From: Solirubrobacteraceae bacterium
GTDB lineage: Bacteria > Actinomycetota > Thermoleophilia > Solirubrobacterales > Solirubrobacteraceae
Assembly (NCBI GenBank): GCA_017882405.1
Contig: JADGPO010000045.1
Location: 1 to 64,000 of the forward strand
Reading direction: 5' to 3'
DNA: 64,000 nt
Every line of letters starts with the position of its first letter. The first letter of the stretch is position 1. The translations under genes were made by a program, and so were the position numbers. A model generated the notes under the pieces. That model did no database searches and was not told the DNA's origin. It saw only the letters and a program-made list of their open reading frames with translations. This document shows positions 54,271-62,740 of this stretch, piece by piece.

Positions 54271-56070
54271 ATGGGTTCAGTCGCCGAACAGGACCCCAGC
54301 GAAGTCGAGCGGGCGACCTCCGATCCCGTGCAGGCGACGGACCGGCCTAACGGGCGGGTCGATAACGCCATGTGGGACCCCCTGGGGGCTGACTCTGTCG
54401 CGCCGGAAGCGCCAGCTCCCGTTCGGCATCGGGCTGACGATGGCGCCGAGTGGGTGGGCGCCTCATTGGAAGCGGCGCTGCGGGCCCGTGCGCCCGGCAT
54501 TCACGCCTCTACGCCGCTGGTCTGTCAGCTCGCGGCCAGGGTCGGCCGCGAGCTCGAGTTCGACGCCGGCGCCCTGAAGCTCCTGGTGCTGGCCGCGCGC
54601 GTCCGTGACATCGGGATGATCGCGCTCCCCGACAGCGTCGTTCTGGCCACCGCGACCCGGTCGCCGGCTGAGTGGGAGATCGTGAACTCCCACCCCGCCA
54701 TCGGCCAGCAGATGCTCGCAGGGCTAACGGTCGTGGGGTCGGCTGCGCCGATCGTCCGCTCTCATCATGAACGCTGGGATGGTGCCGGCTATCCGGACGG
54801 ACTTCGGGGAGATGCAACTCCGCTTCTCAGTCGCGTCATCGCGACCTGCGATGCGTTCGTCGCAGTGGCGCGCGATCGCCCGCACCGCCGCGGAATGGGG
54901 GCCGAAGCGGCACTCGAGCTCGTCTGCCATGAGAGGGGTGCGCAGTTCGACCCGGACGCGGTGGATGCGCTGAGCGCCTCATTGGTCCGCGACGGCGGGT
55001 CCAGGCGTCGCAGGCGAGACACTCCTCGCGCTGCCCCGGGCCGCGCTGCCGGAAGCCATGAGCGCCGCGACCGGCTCGACCTGACGAAGGCGATCACGGA
55101 GTTCGACGTCGTGCCGGTCCTCGCGCCCGCCTATGAGCAGGTGCTCGCGGCCACGGCCCCCGACGGCAGCGCTCGGGGCGAGCTGCTCACGTCCGTCGTG
55201 GAGAGCGACACGGGCCTCACCGTTGCCGTGATGCGGCGAGCGCAGGCCCTGGGGAACCGGCCCATCGCCAACGTGGCCGATGCGGTGCACGCGTTGGGCG
55301 CGCAAGGGATTGCCAAGGCCGCCAAAGGGCTCCCCCGTACCGAATTTCCCTGGCGAACCTCGCGCCTCGACGTGCTCATGCATCGTTCGCTGGTGCACGC
55401 GCAGGCCGTCGCCCGTGCCATGGACCAGCTCTCGAGCGGGCTGCAGCTGGCCGAACGCGACGACGTTCTGGCGGCGGCGCTGCTGCACGACATCGGCAAA
55501 CTGGTGATGGGTCGCGCGCTGCCCGACTACACCGACGCCGGGGAGCGCACGTCCACCCCGGAAGCGCGAGCGCGCGCTGAGGTGCGAGCGTATGGAGTGG
55601 ACCATGCGAGCGTCGGCGGCCTGCTGCTTCGGAGGTGGGGGCTTCCCGACCCGCTGGCCAGCGCCGTCGCGGCCCACCACAGCGCCGAAGCCGAGAACGA
55701 TGTCGCCACCTACGTGAGGCTCGCGGACATGGTCGCTCATCACGCTCAAGGCGAGACCATCGACCGCGCCAAGATGCTCGGCCTGGCTCAGCTGTGCGGG
55801 CTCTCGCCGCATGCGCTGAGAGACATACTGTTCGATCTGCCTCGGGCGGGCGGCAGCCGCCGGCGTCGAGCCGAACCGTCCCCGCTTTCGGACCGGCAGA
55901 CGTCGGTCCTCCGCCTGCTGGCCGCCGGCAAGGTCTATAAGGAGATCGCGGCGGCGCTGGGACTCGCGTCGACCACCGTCAGGACCCACCTGCACAACAT
56001 CTACGGCCTGCTCGGTGTCCCCGACCGCGCGCAGGCCGTGCTTCGGGCAACGGACATGGGGTGGCTCTGA
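54271..56070 (+). CDS. Degenerate HD-GYP + HDOD + LuxR helix-turn-helix fusion regulator
   Basis: A 599-residue three-part protein. Residues ~65-250 resemble HD-GYP: HHERWDGAGYPDGL (near 165) and CDAFVAVARDRPHR are kept, but the HD and GK positions read RDIGMIALPD (near 112), so the metal site looks lost. Residues ~285-510 form an HDOD domain with LLHDIGKLVMG (near 405) and AAHHSAEAEN. The C terminus (540-599) is a LuxR-type HTH (LSDRQTSVLRLLAAGKVYKE, IAAALGLASTTVRTHLHNIY). The likely role is a DNA-binding regulator that senses rather than degrades a cyclic dinucleotide. This is inference. Confidence 0.85.
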   Translation: MGSVAEQDPSEVERATSDPVQATDRPNGRVDNAMWDPLGADSVAPEAPAPVRHRADDGAEWVGASLEAALRARAPGIHASTPLVCQLAARVGRELEFDAGALKLLVLAARVRDIGMIALPDSVVLATATRSPAEWEIVNSHPAIGQQMLAGLTVVGSAAPIVRSHHERWDGAGYPDGLRGDATPLLSRVIATCDAFVAVARDRPHRRGMGAEAALELVCHERGAQFDPDAVDALSASLVRDGGSRRRRRDTPRAAPGRAAGSHERRDRLDLTKAITEFDVVPVLAPAYEQVLAATAPDGSARGELLTSVVESDTGLTVAVMRRAQALGNRPIANVADAVHALGAQGIAKAAKGLPRTEFPWRTSRLDVLMHRSLVHAQAVARAMDQLSSGLQLAERDDVLAAALLHDIGKLVMGRALPDYTDAGERTSTPEARARAEVRAYGVDHASVGGLLLRRWGLPDPLASAVAAHHSAEAENDVATYVRLADMVAHHAQGETIDRAKMLGLAQLCGLSPHALRDILFDLPRAGGSRRRRAEPSPLSDRQTSVLRLLAAGKVYKEIAAALGLASTTVRTHLHNIYGLLGVPDRAQAVLRATDMGWL

Positions 56071-56102
56071 CCACCCGGCGCCCACCGGGCGTCTGCGAAC
56101 TA

Positions 56103-56408
56103 CTACCGCCGCTTGCGCGGGGCGCTGCGCTCGGCGTCCGTCATCTGGCGGATGACGAGACTCCCCGCAGTGACCTGTCGCTCGATCTCGTCGAGCTTCG
56201 CAGCGCGGAACGCCGCCTTGTTGCGTTCGACGGTCGCTCGGCGCTTCGCCGCGACAGCCGGGCGCAGGTGCGGGGCCTGCGCCGCGTCGATGACGCCACC
56301 CTTCACTCCGGCGCCCGCTGACCGCTCGCCTTCGGCGGGTCGATCATCCTGCGGCGCCGACAGCCGAACGGTCGCCTCTGCCATCGTGATGGTTGTGATT
56401 CTCGTCAT
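56103..56408 (-). CDS. Hypothetical basic protein
   Basis: A 101-residue protein with no recognised family. The N-terminal half is polar and probably disordered. The C-terminal half is a basic helix (KRRATVERNKAAFRAAKLDE, then IERQVTAGSLVIRQM) that could bind nucleic acid or a partner. ATG 56408 has GGGAG upstream. Its stop lies 30 bases from the convergent fusion regulator. Confidence 0.6.
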   Translation of the reverse strand: MTRITTITMAEATVRLSAPQDDRPAEGERSAGAGVKGGVIDAAQAPHLRPAVAAKRRATVERNKAAFRAAKLDEIERQVTAGSLVIRQMTDAERSAPRKRR

Positions 56409-56811
56409 GGTGCTCCCGTGTGCTTAGGGCGGCCCTCGACGGGAGCGCCATCCAGAGCACGCGCGAGTCAAACGCTGCAGGTCTGATAGCCGAATCGTCC
56501 CGGTTGAGGCGGGGCCTCCGAAGCCCACCGTCTCTCGCACGGCAGATGGCTACCTGGTACAGCTGCTATCGGCACAAAGCGGGCGGAACTTGAGCCTCAG
56601 CGCCCTGCCGTCCAGCTCGGGCCCAGCTCCATCTCGCTCACGGGAATGCTGTCGACGAGACTCGACGGCACGGTGTGCCTACATCGCCGGGCGCGCAGGT
56701 GCTCAAGCCGACACGCGAAATGGTCGATGGACCTTGCGTGGTCGACGCCACCCTCAGTCGTTGGGCGACGCTCGGGAAGGGCGTGTGGTCGCTGCTCGAC
56801 GCCGCAGTGGG

Positions 56812-57413
56812 AGCGCTGCTGTCCAGCAGTTGGCGCGGCTCTCCGGCGCTCGCGCCGAAGTGGCGGTAGTCAAACGTGTCGCAGTGCCCGTTCACCGACG
56901 GTCTGGCATCGCTGCCGCGGATGGGCGTGGCAAACATCGCCAGGGCCACCGTCGCCGGCCTCGCCGACCACATCGCGGGCTCGCTTGGCGGCCGCCCCCG
57001 TTACATCCCGGCGGTCGGACCGCCCGGCTCGTTCGCCGTCATGACAACCCCGGACTCAGAGCCCGGCTTCCAGGCCATTACTGCCGGCGGACACCCGCTG
57101 GGAGAACCGCGTCGCGGCACGCGTGGCCCTGCGCGTCGCCGGCTATCGCCCGGGGCGATCGGCGGCACGGGTCGCCTGCCCGGCCCTGTTCGGCGTGTGC
57201 GACCGCGACGCGCTCGCCCAGTCCGGCGCCACCGTCAGGTTCGCCCGGGCCGCGCCGCGCGGCGAGATCAAGCGCTATCCGGTCGGCCATTTCGACATCT
57301 ACGTCGGCGAGCCGTGGGAGCGCGCCGTCGCCGACCAGACCGAGTTTCTCGTGCGTCACCTCGGCGGAGATCGCCAACGCGCCGAGATCGAAGGCGCCGC
57401 GGTGCGATCCTGA
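56812..57413 (+). pseudogene. Alpha/beta-hydrolase remnant with at least two frameshifts
   Basis: Three successive frames carry parts of one hydrolase. Frame 1 (to about 56871) reads QQLARLSGARAEVAVV. Frame 2 (from about 56878) reads SQCPFTDGLASLPRMG, later YIPAVGPPGSFAVMTTPD and FQAITAGG. Frame 3 (from about 57102) reads RWENRVAARVALRVAGYRPG, CPALFGVCDRDALA and the His-containing YPVGHFDIYVGEPW to the stop at 57413. The catalytic serine region upstream is unrecognisable. An excess of seven bases explains the first shift. The original would be a COG1073-type esterase. Confidence 0.7.
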
Positions 57414-57493
57414 CGCGCGACCTGCGCTGTCTCGGTGGCCGGCCTGCGCGTAGCGGTTGACCGTCCAGTCCGTACGCCGATAGGCTCAGCGCG

Positions 57494-57979
57494 GTGAACC
57501 GTCCCTGGTTCAAGCTGAAGTCCTGCGACGAGGACTTCCTTAGCTCGGCTCCGCAGCGCATGGTCGACACGATCGAGATCGCGCAGCCGGCTGACAGCGT
57601 GTGGGCCGATCTGACATCGGACGGGACGCTGTCGTGGTGCCGCCTGCTCGCCGGCGTCACCTGGACCTCGCCGCGACCGTTCGGCCAGGGGACGACGAGG
57701 ACGGTGCGGACGCCACTCGGCGTGCTCGTGCTCAAGGAGGTCTACTTCCGCTGGGAGGAGGGGCGGCGCAAGTCGTTCTACGTCGCCGAGGCGACGGCGC
57801 CGCTGTTCCGCACCTTTGCCGAGGACTACCTCGTCGAGGAGACCTCGCCGTCGAGCTGCCGCTTCACCTGGACGGTAGCGTTCGAAGCGCCGCCGGCGGC
57901 GCGACCGGGCAACCCGATCAACCGGCTGATCACCCGGAGCCTGTTCCGCGACACGCGGCGTCACTTCGGGGTCGGATAA
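57494..57979 (+). CDS. SRPBCC (polyketide cyclase/START-like) family protein
   Basis: A 161-residue helix-grip protein. Family features are TIEIAQPADSVWADLTSDGT near residue 27, the hydrophobic core strands VLVLKEVYFRWEEGRRKSFY, and the long C-terminal helix NRLITRSLFRDTRRHF. Such proteins bind hydrophobic ligands or act as cyclases or coenzyme Q-binding factors. The specific role is unknown. It starts with GTG at 57494 and looks intact although its neighbours are decayed. Confidence 0.75.
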   Translation: MNRPWFKLKSCDEDFLSSAPQRMVDTIEIAQPADSVWADLTSDGTLSWCRLLAGVTWTSPRPFGQGTTRTVRTPLGVLVLKEVYFRWEEGRRKSFYVAEATAPLFRTFAEDYLVEETSPSSCRFTWTVAFEAPPAARPGNPINRLITRSLFRDTRRHFGVG

Positions 57980-58442
57980 CCCGGTCCCGCGCAGCCGCCT
58001 TATTCATTCGCGGCGGCCAGCCTCGTCAGGGCGCGCCGTTCGAGCGCCACCACACCGTCGACGCGCGTCGGGAACTCGGGCAGGGCGGCCCTGGTCAGGG
58101 CGCAGACGATGGCGCAACGGTCTCCGGGTGCACCTGCAACGCGCGCGCCATGTCCTCGTAGCGCTGCATGCCTCCGCCGCGACTTCCCACTCGGTGGCGC
58201 TGCCGCGGACGGCTGGAAATGGACACCGGGGTCACGCGAGCGGAGCAGCGCTTGCTCTACCGCGCGAGCACGAACGCAGGACTGCGCTCCTCGGCGGCAT
58301 CACTCTCGTAATACGCCAAGCGAAGGTGCGGAGTGGTTCGGACGTCGCCGTCCAGCCGTCGGCGAAGGTAGGAATTCCTTGCTGCGGCGGGCGGCGGTCA
58401 GCAGGACGATGGCTTGTCCTGTCAACGCCCGAAGGAGGCACG
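57980..58442. other. 463-base stretch without a supported gene
   Basis: Only overlapping GC-driven frames are seen. A reverse-strand stretch near 58010-58150 (CALTRAALPEFPTRVDGVVA) could be the tail of a lost gene, but I cannot name it. Confidence 0.4.
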
Positions 58443-58584
58443 ATGGAATCCATGCTGTACCGCGCTGCTGGCGAGCGCATGGTGTCACCCCGGAGACGAC
58501 GTCAGCACGCTCGCCGACCTCAGAGACCGCGGCCTGCTGACCAACGAAGAGTTCGACCGCGCAAAGGCCAAGGCCCTCCAGTAG
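58443..58584 (+). pseudogene. Small SHOCT-domain gene with frameshift
   Basis: ATG 58443 has a perfect ribosome site (GAAGGAGG) upstream, but its frame reads MESMLYRAAGERMVSP and then nonsense. One base shifted, the sequence continues HPGDDVSTLADLRDRGLLTN followed by EEFDRAKAKALQ and TAG at 58582-58584, a classic SHOCT (short C-terminal) domain. The intact gene would encode about 46 residues. A single indel between 58480 and 58495 explains it. Confidence 0.55.
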
Positions 58585-58929
58585 AGAGCGGCCTTACGGC
58601 GCGCCACAGCACTTGATCAGCTTCGAGCATTCCGCGGCGACTCTGGGTTCCGCTTTGTCGCCCTTCCGGCCGCGAGCGGGCGACTGCTGCTTCCGAGTCG
58701 GCGCGTTCGAAGGGGTAGCGACGGCGGCGGTCGCCGGCGTCGGGCACATGGCCGGGTTTTCGTCAACGCGGGAGTCTCGGGATCGCCGGTCGACGCTGCT
58801 GGCGGTTCTCGATTCAGCAGCGTGGTCGAGGGTGCTGCAGATCGATCGAAGAAACGCGGTGCCTTTGGATTGTCTCCGCCAGCATCGAATCGCGCCGGCA
58901 AAGGCCCTGCTGTCCGTCGCGTTGTTGGG

Positions 58930-59129
58930 AACGCGAGCGATCGGCGTGTCGATCGCCCAGCACACCTTGCCGGCACGGAGCCAGAAGAAGCAGTACTCGC
59001 GCAACTGGTTGGCGAGCCCCACGGGCATGTGGACGAGATGCTCGCGGCGCGGGTCAACGCTCGCAGCGCGCCTTCGAAGCGCCCGCTCCGGCAAGCCGAC
59101 GCTCGTCTCGAGGGCTCAGATACCAGCAT
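58930..59129 (-). mobile_element. IS110-family transposase fragment
   Basis: A reverse-strand piece reads LRALTRA, then after a frame change REHLVHMPVGLANQLREYCF and FWLRAGKVCWAIDTPIARV. This corresponds to the middle of IS110-type transposases, where LANQLR, FWPGA and IDSPIALAFL are conserved. The DEDD catalytic start and the serine-containing C terminus are absent. No terminal repeats are visible. The fragment abuts the stop of the ANTAR gene. The bases between 58585 and 58929 carry no recognisable coding sequence. Confidence 0.6.
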
Positions 59130-59728
59130 CAGGGATGGGTCGTGGCCTGCGGCTGCTTGGGGAGGAGGCGGTGACCGTCGACGACCGCGGCGGCGAGGTC
59201 GATGAGCTTGCGGTTATCGACGCGTGAGCGCTCGCGCAGCATCTCAAACGCGCTGCCCTCGTCGATGGAGTGGCGTTCCATCAGGATGCCCTTGGCTCGC
59301 TCGGTCAACGCCCGGCGCCCGAACGCACCTTCGAGATCGTGATATTCGGCGAAGCGGCGCAGCACGATGTCGATCGAGCTCTGCCAGTCCTCGATGTCGC
59401 CGTCAGAGATGTGAGCGAACACTCCCCGCTTGGATGCCTCTCTGATGAACGCGGGATCGGGCGCATGGAGCAGAGCGATCACGGGACAGGCGGCCTCGCG
59501 GACGATCTTGTCGATCAGCTCAAGCGCGTGCTCGGAGCTCGCTCCGAGCCCCACGAGCGCCACGTCGGGTCGCTCCCGGGCGGTCACCCACCCGACGTCC
59601 TTGACTTCGATCTCGCGCGCGATCACCTCATGGCCGAGTGAGGCCACGATCGGGACCACCAGCGCCAGGCGGTCCTTGCGCTCGTTGGCGATCAGGACCC
59701 GTAGATGCTCGGTGTTGCGGTCGGTCAC
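59129..59728 (-). CDS. ANTAR-domain response-regulator-like RNA-binding antiterminator
   Basis: A 199-residue protein. The N-terminal receiver-like fold (LRVLIANERKDRLALVVPIV; RPDVALVGLGASSEHALELI) is followed by an ANTAR domain (ALTERAKGILMERHSIDEGS, then AFEMLRERSRVDNRKLIDLA). ANTAR domains bind paired hexanucleotide hairpins in RNA and prevent termination. Asp in DVALVGLG could be a phosphorylation site. GTG 59728 is chosen because the receiver homology starts there. No cognate kinase or RNA target is visible. Confidence 0.85.
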   Translation of the reverse strand: MTDRNTEHLRVLIANERKDRLALVVPIVASLGHEVIAREIEVKDVGWVTARERPDVALVGLGASSEHALELIDKIVREAACPVIALLHAPDPAFIREASKRGVFAHISDGDIEDWQSSIDIVLRRFAEYHDLEGAFGRRALTERAKGILMERHSIDEGSAFEMLRERSRVDNRKLIDLAAAVVDGHRLLPKQPQATTHP

Positions 59729-59991
59729 GGGGTGGGGTGGTTGGCGCTCAGGAACGCGATCGCCGGCGACGACCCATTTCGGCGCGCATGGTCTGCTCGT
59801 CGGCCTGGCGTCGGCAGCCATGGCGGGTCGGACTCCACGGCCCGGCAGCGCACACGACCGTAGGTGAGCACGTCGCACGCGTAGCCCAACCGGGTGCGTA
59901 GCTTTGTGAATTCTGCGGTGCGATGATCAAGCCGCAGCAAGGACAGTGCAGGAATGATGCAACGCGACCCTGAGCTTGCATCGAACGAACC

Positions 59992-60219
59992 TCAGCACTC
60001 TGACCGATGGATGGCGATCGCCACCAGCCACGTGTTACGCCTGGCCTGGTAGGCGTCAGACAGCTTCTCGCCGGCCGCCTCGACCGCCTGCAGCCAACCG
60101 AGAGCATCGCGGTACTCCCCACGCTCGGCGGCCTCATCAGCCCATCTGAGGCTCCTCGCCACGGCCGCTAGATGCCTAGAATCGCTGTCCTTGTACGAGT
60201 CACGCGGGGCGCCACTCAT
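59992..60219 (-). CDS. Small helical hypothetical protein
   Basis: A 75-residue protein (SRHLAAVARSLRWADEAAER; YRDALGWLQAVEAAGEKLSD; YQARRNTWLVAIAIHRSEC) with the helix-turn-helix periodicity of a single TPR-like or helical-hairpin unit. Its ATG overlaps the stop of the upstream zinc-ribbon gene by four bases, so the two are coupled. Function unknown. Confidence 0.6.
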   Translation of the reverse strand: MSGAPRDSYKDSDSRHLAAVARSLRWADEAAERGEYRDALGWLQAVEAAGEKLSDAYQARRNTWLVAIAIHRSEC

Positions 60220-60431
60220 TGCTCGCCCGCGCCCAAGCGAACGATCTTCGCCGGCGGATCAGGGTGCAGCAACGCGATCGTCGCGCCCAGAACGCCAGCG
60301 GGCTCGGGTGGCCGACGGGCAGTGTGTAGCGGCTGCGAGCAGTGAGGACAGGTCTCGCCGACGGCCCACAGCACCTCTATGGCCACAGCAGACCGGCAGA
60401 CCGAACAGCGGACTCGGGCTCGCTCAACCAT
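60216..60431 (-). CDS. Small zinc-ribbon protein
   Basis: A 71-residue protein with two CxxC knuckles: VRCSVCRSAVAI near residue 8 and ETCPHCSQPLHT near residue 28, making one zinc ribbon, then a proline-rich tail. ATG 60431 is chosen because the codons before it (to 60497) lack homology. It overlaps the downstream helical protein gene by four bases. It may bind nucleic acid or a protein partner; the role is unknown. Confidence 0.6.
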   Translation of the reverse strand: MVERARVRCSVCRSAVAIEVLWAVGETCPHCSQPLHTARRPPEPAGVLGATIALLHPDPPAKIVRLGAGEQ

Positions 60432-60706
60432 CAGCCTCTTCCCAGGGGCCCAGTCCGACGAGCCGACCGGGTCTTCCCACCCAGCCGCGCCCGTCATCTA
60501 AACGCGACGGCAGCGCCACCCCGAAGAGCACGCCATCGCCAAGCGCGACTGTATCGTGCGTCGCCGGGCAAATCAATCCCGGTTAGCCGCCTCGGCAGGT
60601 CTAATCTAAACTGGGCGTTCCTGTTCGCTGGGTCTGGTTCTGGCTCGCTCTCAAATCTCCGCGCAGGGCCCTGTCAAATTGAAACGCTGCGGAGGGTGCG
60701 CGCAAC

Positions 60707-60946
60707 ATGGCAAATACAGATCGTTTGACAGGTGACGAACTGAACAGTGCCCTGACCAGCGAGCTCGTCGGTGTCCACACTGGGTACCTCGGCCACGGAC
60801 CCGAGACTGCGTCGACGTTCTACCGCGGCAACGCAGTCGTCACGCTGATGCACGACGTGTTGACCAAGCCGAGAAGATCCTTGCGCAGACGGGGAGGACG
60901 GCGACGTGACCGAAGCGCACGGACTTTCGCACTTTTGAGGTGCTGA
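60707..60946 (+). pseudogene. DUF2294-family gene, frameshifted
   Basis: ATG 60707 opens NTDRLTGDELNSALTSELVG, then YLGHGPETASTFYRGNAVVT and LMHDVLTK, matching the first half of DUF2294 (Na-translocating decarboxylase-like) proteins. At about 60870 one base is missing (AAGCC where AAGGCC is expected); the homologous continuation AEKILAQTG is in another frame. Further shifts follow (ARTDFRTFEVL). The C-terminal half is not recoverable. Confidence 0.65.
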
Positions 60947-60950
60947 TCGG

Positions 60951-61444
60951 CTGATCTGGTCGGCTGGCTCGGGCCGGGGTGGGCTGCGCGGAGTGGCGGC
61001 TTGAGCGTCTGTGGGGAAGGAGCATCGGCGGTGTCCCCGAAGCGGTGGGCGGGCGTCAACAGTCGATGCCGCGGGCGGGTGCCAGCCCGGTTCCGCGGCG
61101 CCCACCCGGGGGTGTACCGCTAAACGGGCCGGACAGACCGGTTTTGTGCAACAGCGTCCCTGACCGGCTCGCCGGCCACCCGTGAGGAGGGGAATCGCCC
61201 GGCGTATTTCACATCAGCCTCGGCGCAAAGCAGGCGTGCACCGAGAAGAGCAGTGGGCGGCGAGGGCGCGCAGCTGCTCATACCGCCAGCGCACGCAGCC
61301 GTCATCGATGAGATCCGAGGGTGAGACGCGAATGATGCGCGCCTGAGGCGCGCGCCGGGCAGGATCTAGCTCGATCGGTTCTAATGGAACGCTACGGAGA
61401 CGCCTCGCCGGGGCGTTCCGGGAGCTCTAACAAAGGAAGCCCGC
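60951..61444. other. 494-base stretch without a supported gene; contains one hairpin
   Basis: No supported start codon or homologous frame was found. A perfect 7-bp hairpin (GCGCGCC-TGA-GGCGCGC, 61337-61353) and a longer-range repeat GGAACGC/GCGTTCC (in 61386-61420) precede the next gene and may be leader RNA structure. A start-less reverse frame (CVRWRYEQLRALA near 61270) may be a gene relic. Confidence 0.4.
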
Positions 61445-61816
61445 ATGTCATCCAAGGGAACGTCGCACCTCGTCATCATGTTTACCGTGGGGCCTGATGA
61501 CGTGGCCGAGGGAGATCGCATCTTCGCGAGTCATGGCGAGTTCATGAAGGGACATCCCCGCGAGGGCGATGTGGCGCTGCTGGACTACAGCATCTCCAAG
61601 GGGCCGGAGCTATCGAACCCGATGGACCCGAGCTCGGAGCCGACCGGCAACACGATCTTCGTTGTCGATGAGCGCTACGCGTCACCTGCCGGCATCGCCA
61701 ACCATTGGCAGGACACGACGGCCAACTGGGCAGAGATGTCTTCCGCGGCGCCAGCCTGGTTCGAGAAGGCCACGATTGTGACGCTGCACAACGGCACGGC
61801 TGTCCAGGCGCTCTGA
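61445..61816 (+). CDS. Hypothetical protein, possible ferredoxin-like (dimeric alpha-beta barrel) fold
   Basis: A 123-residue protein opening SSKGTSHLVIMFTVGPDDVA, later DVALLDYSISKGPELSNPMD and GNTIFVVDERYASPAGIANH, ending FEKATIVTLHNGTAVQAL. The beta-alpha-beta arrangement with a HWQDT helix resembles antibiotic-biosynthesis-monooxygenase (ABM)/Dabb proteins, but no signature is decisive. ATG 61445 has AAAGGAAG upstream. It is intact and isolated among pseudogenes. Confidence 0.65.
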   Translation: MSSKGTSHLVIMFTVGPDDVAEGDRIFASHGEFMKGHPREGDVALLDYSISKGPELSNPMDPSSEPTGNTIFVVDERYASPAGIANHWQDTTANWAEMSSAAPAWFEKATIVTLHNGTAVQAL

Positions 61817-61991
61817 GAGCGCGGACACTCCAGTTGGCTCGCGGGTTTGACCAGACCCGTCGTACCCCGCCAACGTAGAAGCAGGACCCGAGAAAGACCT
61901 GGGGCGGGAGAGTTCCTTATCGCCAGCCGAGGGTCCACCTGGCATGGCGACCGAGCCGACCTTGGTGCGGCCGGCTCGGCCGTGGTCCGGT

Positions 61992-62678
61992 CTACCGATT
62001 GATCGTCGGGCCGGCGCTTGCGGAGATCGTCGGCGACGGTCGTCCGTGGACGGTGTTGATGATCTCGGCGCTGTCGATCCCTTGCGGGTAGGTGGTGGTG
62101 ACGCCGAGGTCGGCATGCCCGAGTTGGCGCTGGATGACGACGAGCGGGACGCCTTCGTGCGCCATCTCTACGGCGTGGGCGTGCCGTAGCTGGTGCGGCG
62201 CGAACCGTCGCCGGATGCCGGCGGCTGAGGCGGCGTGATGGAGCTGCTTGCGGGCGGCGGACACCTCCCAGTGCCGTCCCGCGGTCGGGATCACACAGAG
62301 GAGTGCTCCGACCGGGAGCTGATGACGGGTCTGTAGCCAGGCGTCGAGTTGGCCCTAGGCCCAGCGGTCCATGCCGAATTCGGCATGGACCTCGTCGGAC
62401 GAGGATCGCGCCGCGGAAGTTGTCGAGATCGGTCTCTCGGAGCGCGAGGGCTTCGCTGATCCGCAGCCCGGCTCGCCGGAGGAGCACGATCAACGCGCGA
62501 GGCGTTGCCCGTTCGGTCGATCGCCGACGATTCGCATCACAGCGACGATCTCTTCCACCGTCGGCGGGTCGGCTGGGTACTGCTCGCCCTTGCTGCGTAG
62601 CGGGCGGCCGCGGTGGTAACCGGGCATGGTCGCTGGCGAGCGGCGATGACCGGCAGCGTCGGTCACGACGGATTCCAT
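61992..62678 (-). pseudogene. Tyrosine recombinase (integrase) with frameshift, inverted duplication and nonsense codon
   Basis: ATG 62678 starts ESVVTDAAGHRRSP, then YPADPPTVEEIVAVMRIVGD. Near 62490 one base is missing and homology continues in another frame (ALIVLLRRAGLRISEALALR). At 62366-62391 a perfect palindrome replaces the expected Lys/Arg-rich turn. A TAG at 62355-62357 then interrupts a Trp-rich segment. The catalytic C terminus is intact: FAPHQLRHAHAVEMAHEGVP (HxLRH), LGHADLGVTTTYPQGID with the nucleophile tyrosine. The intact enzyme would be a XerC/D-type site-specific recombinase. Confidence 0.8.
62366..62404. repeat. 26-bp perfect palindrome plus adjoining 15-bp palindrome in the dead integrase
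   Basis: GGTCCATGCCGAA followed by its exact complement (TTCGGCATGGACC) spans 62366-62391. CCTCGTC-G-GACGAGG spans 62390-62404. The first reads as an inverted duplicate of the adjacent integrase codons. Confidence 0.75.
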
Positions 62679-62704
62679 GGTCCCCCCTCTTGGGTTGGGA
62701 TTGC

Positions 62705-62740
62705 TTGACAATCCCATGCTGTACTGCCATTGTGAGTACA
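62705..62740 (+). promoter_or_regulatory. Toxin-antitoxin promoter with TGTACT-N9-AGTACA operator
   Basis: A consensus -35 TTGACA lies at 62705-62710, with a weak -10 (CATTGT, 62728-62733) after 17 bases. The inverted repeat TGTACT (62720-62725) and AGTACA (62735-62740) flanks that -10 and reaches the antitoxin ATG, as expected for autorepression by a ribbon-helix-helix antitoxin. Confidence 0.5.

Noticed and set aside
58613..59227. Forward frame of 204 residues over the IS110 fragment
   Set aside because: It runs antisense to recognisable transposase and ANTAR sequence and has no features of its own.
59748..60137. Reverse frame containing HCPCCGLIIAPQ, looking like a small zinc finger
   Set aside because: The second cysteine pair and the rest look unlike a real protein, no ribosome site was seen, and it overlaps the downstream helical protein gene. 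A decayed gene is possible but not supported.
61235..61432. Start-less reverse frame with SDLIDDGCVRWRYEQLRALA
   Set aside because: No ATG, GTG or TTG start between stops and no family recognised. It is mentioned only as a possible relic.
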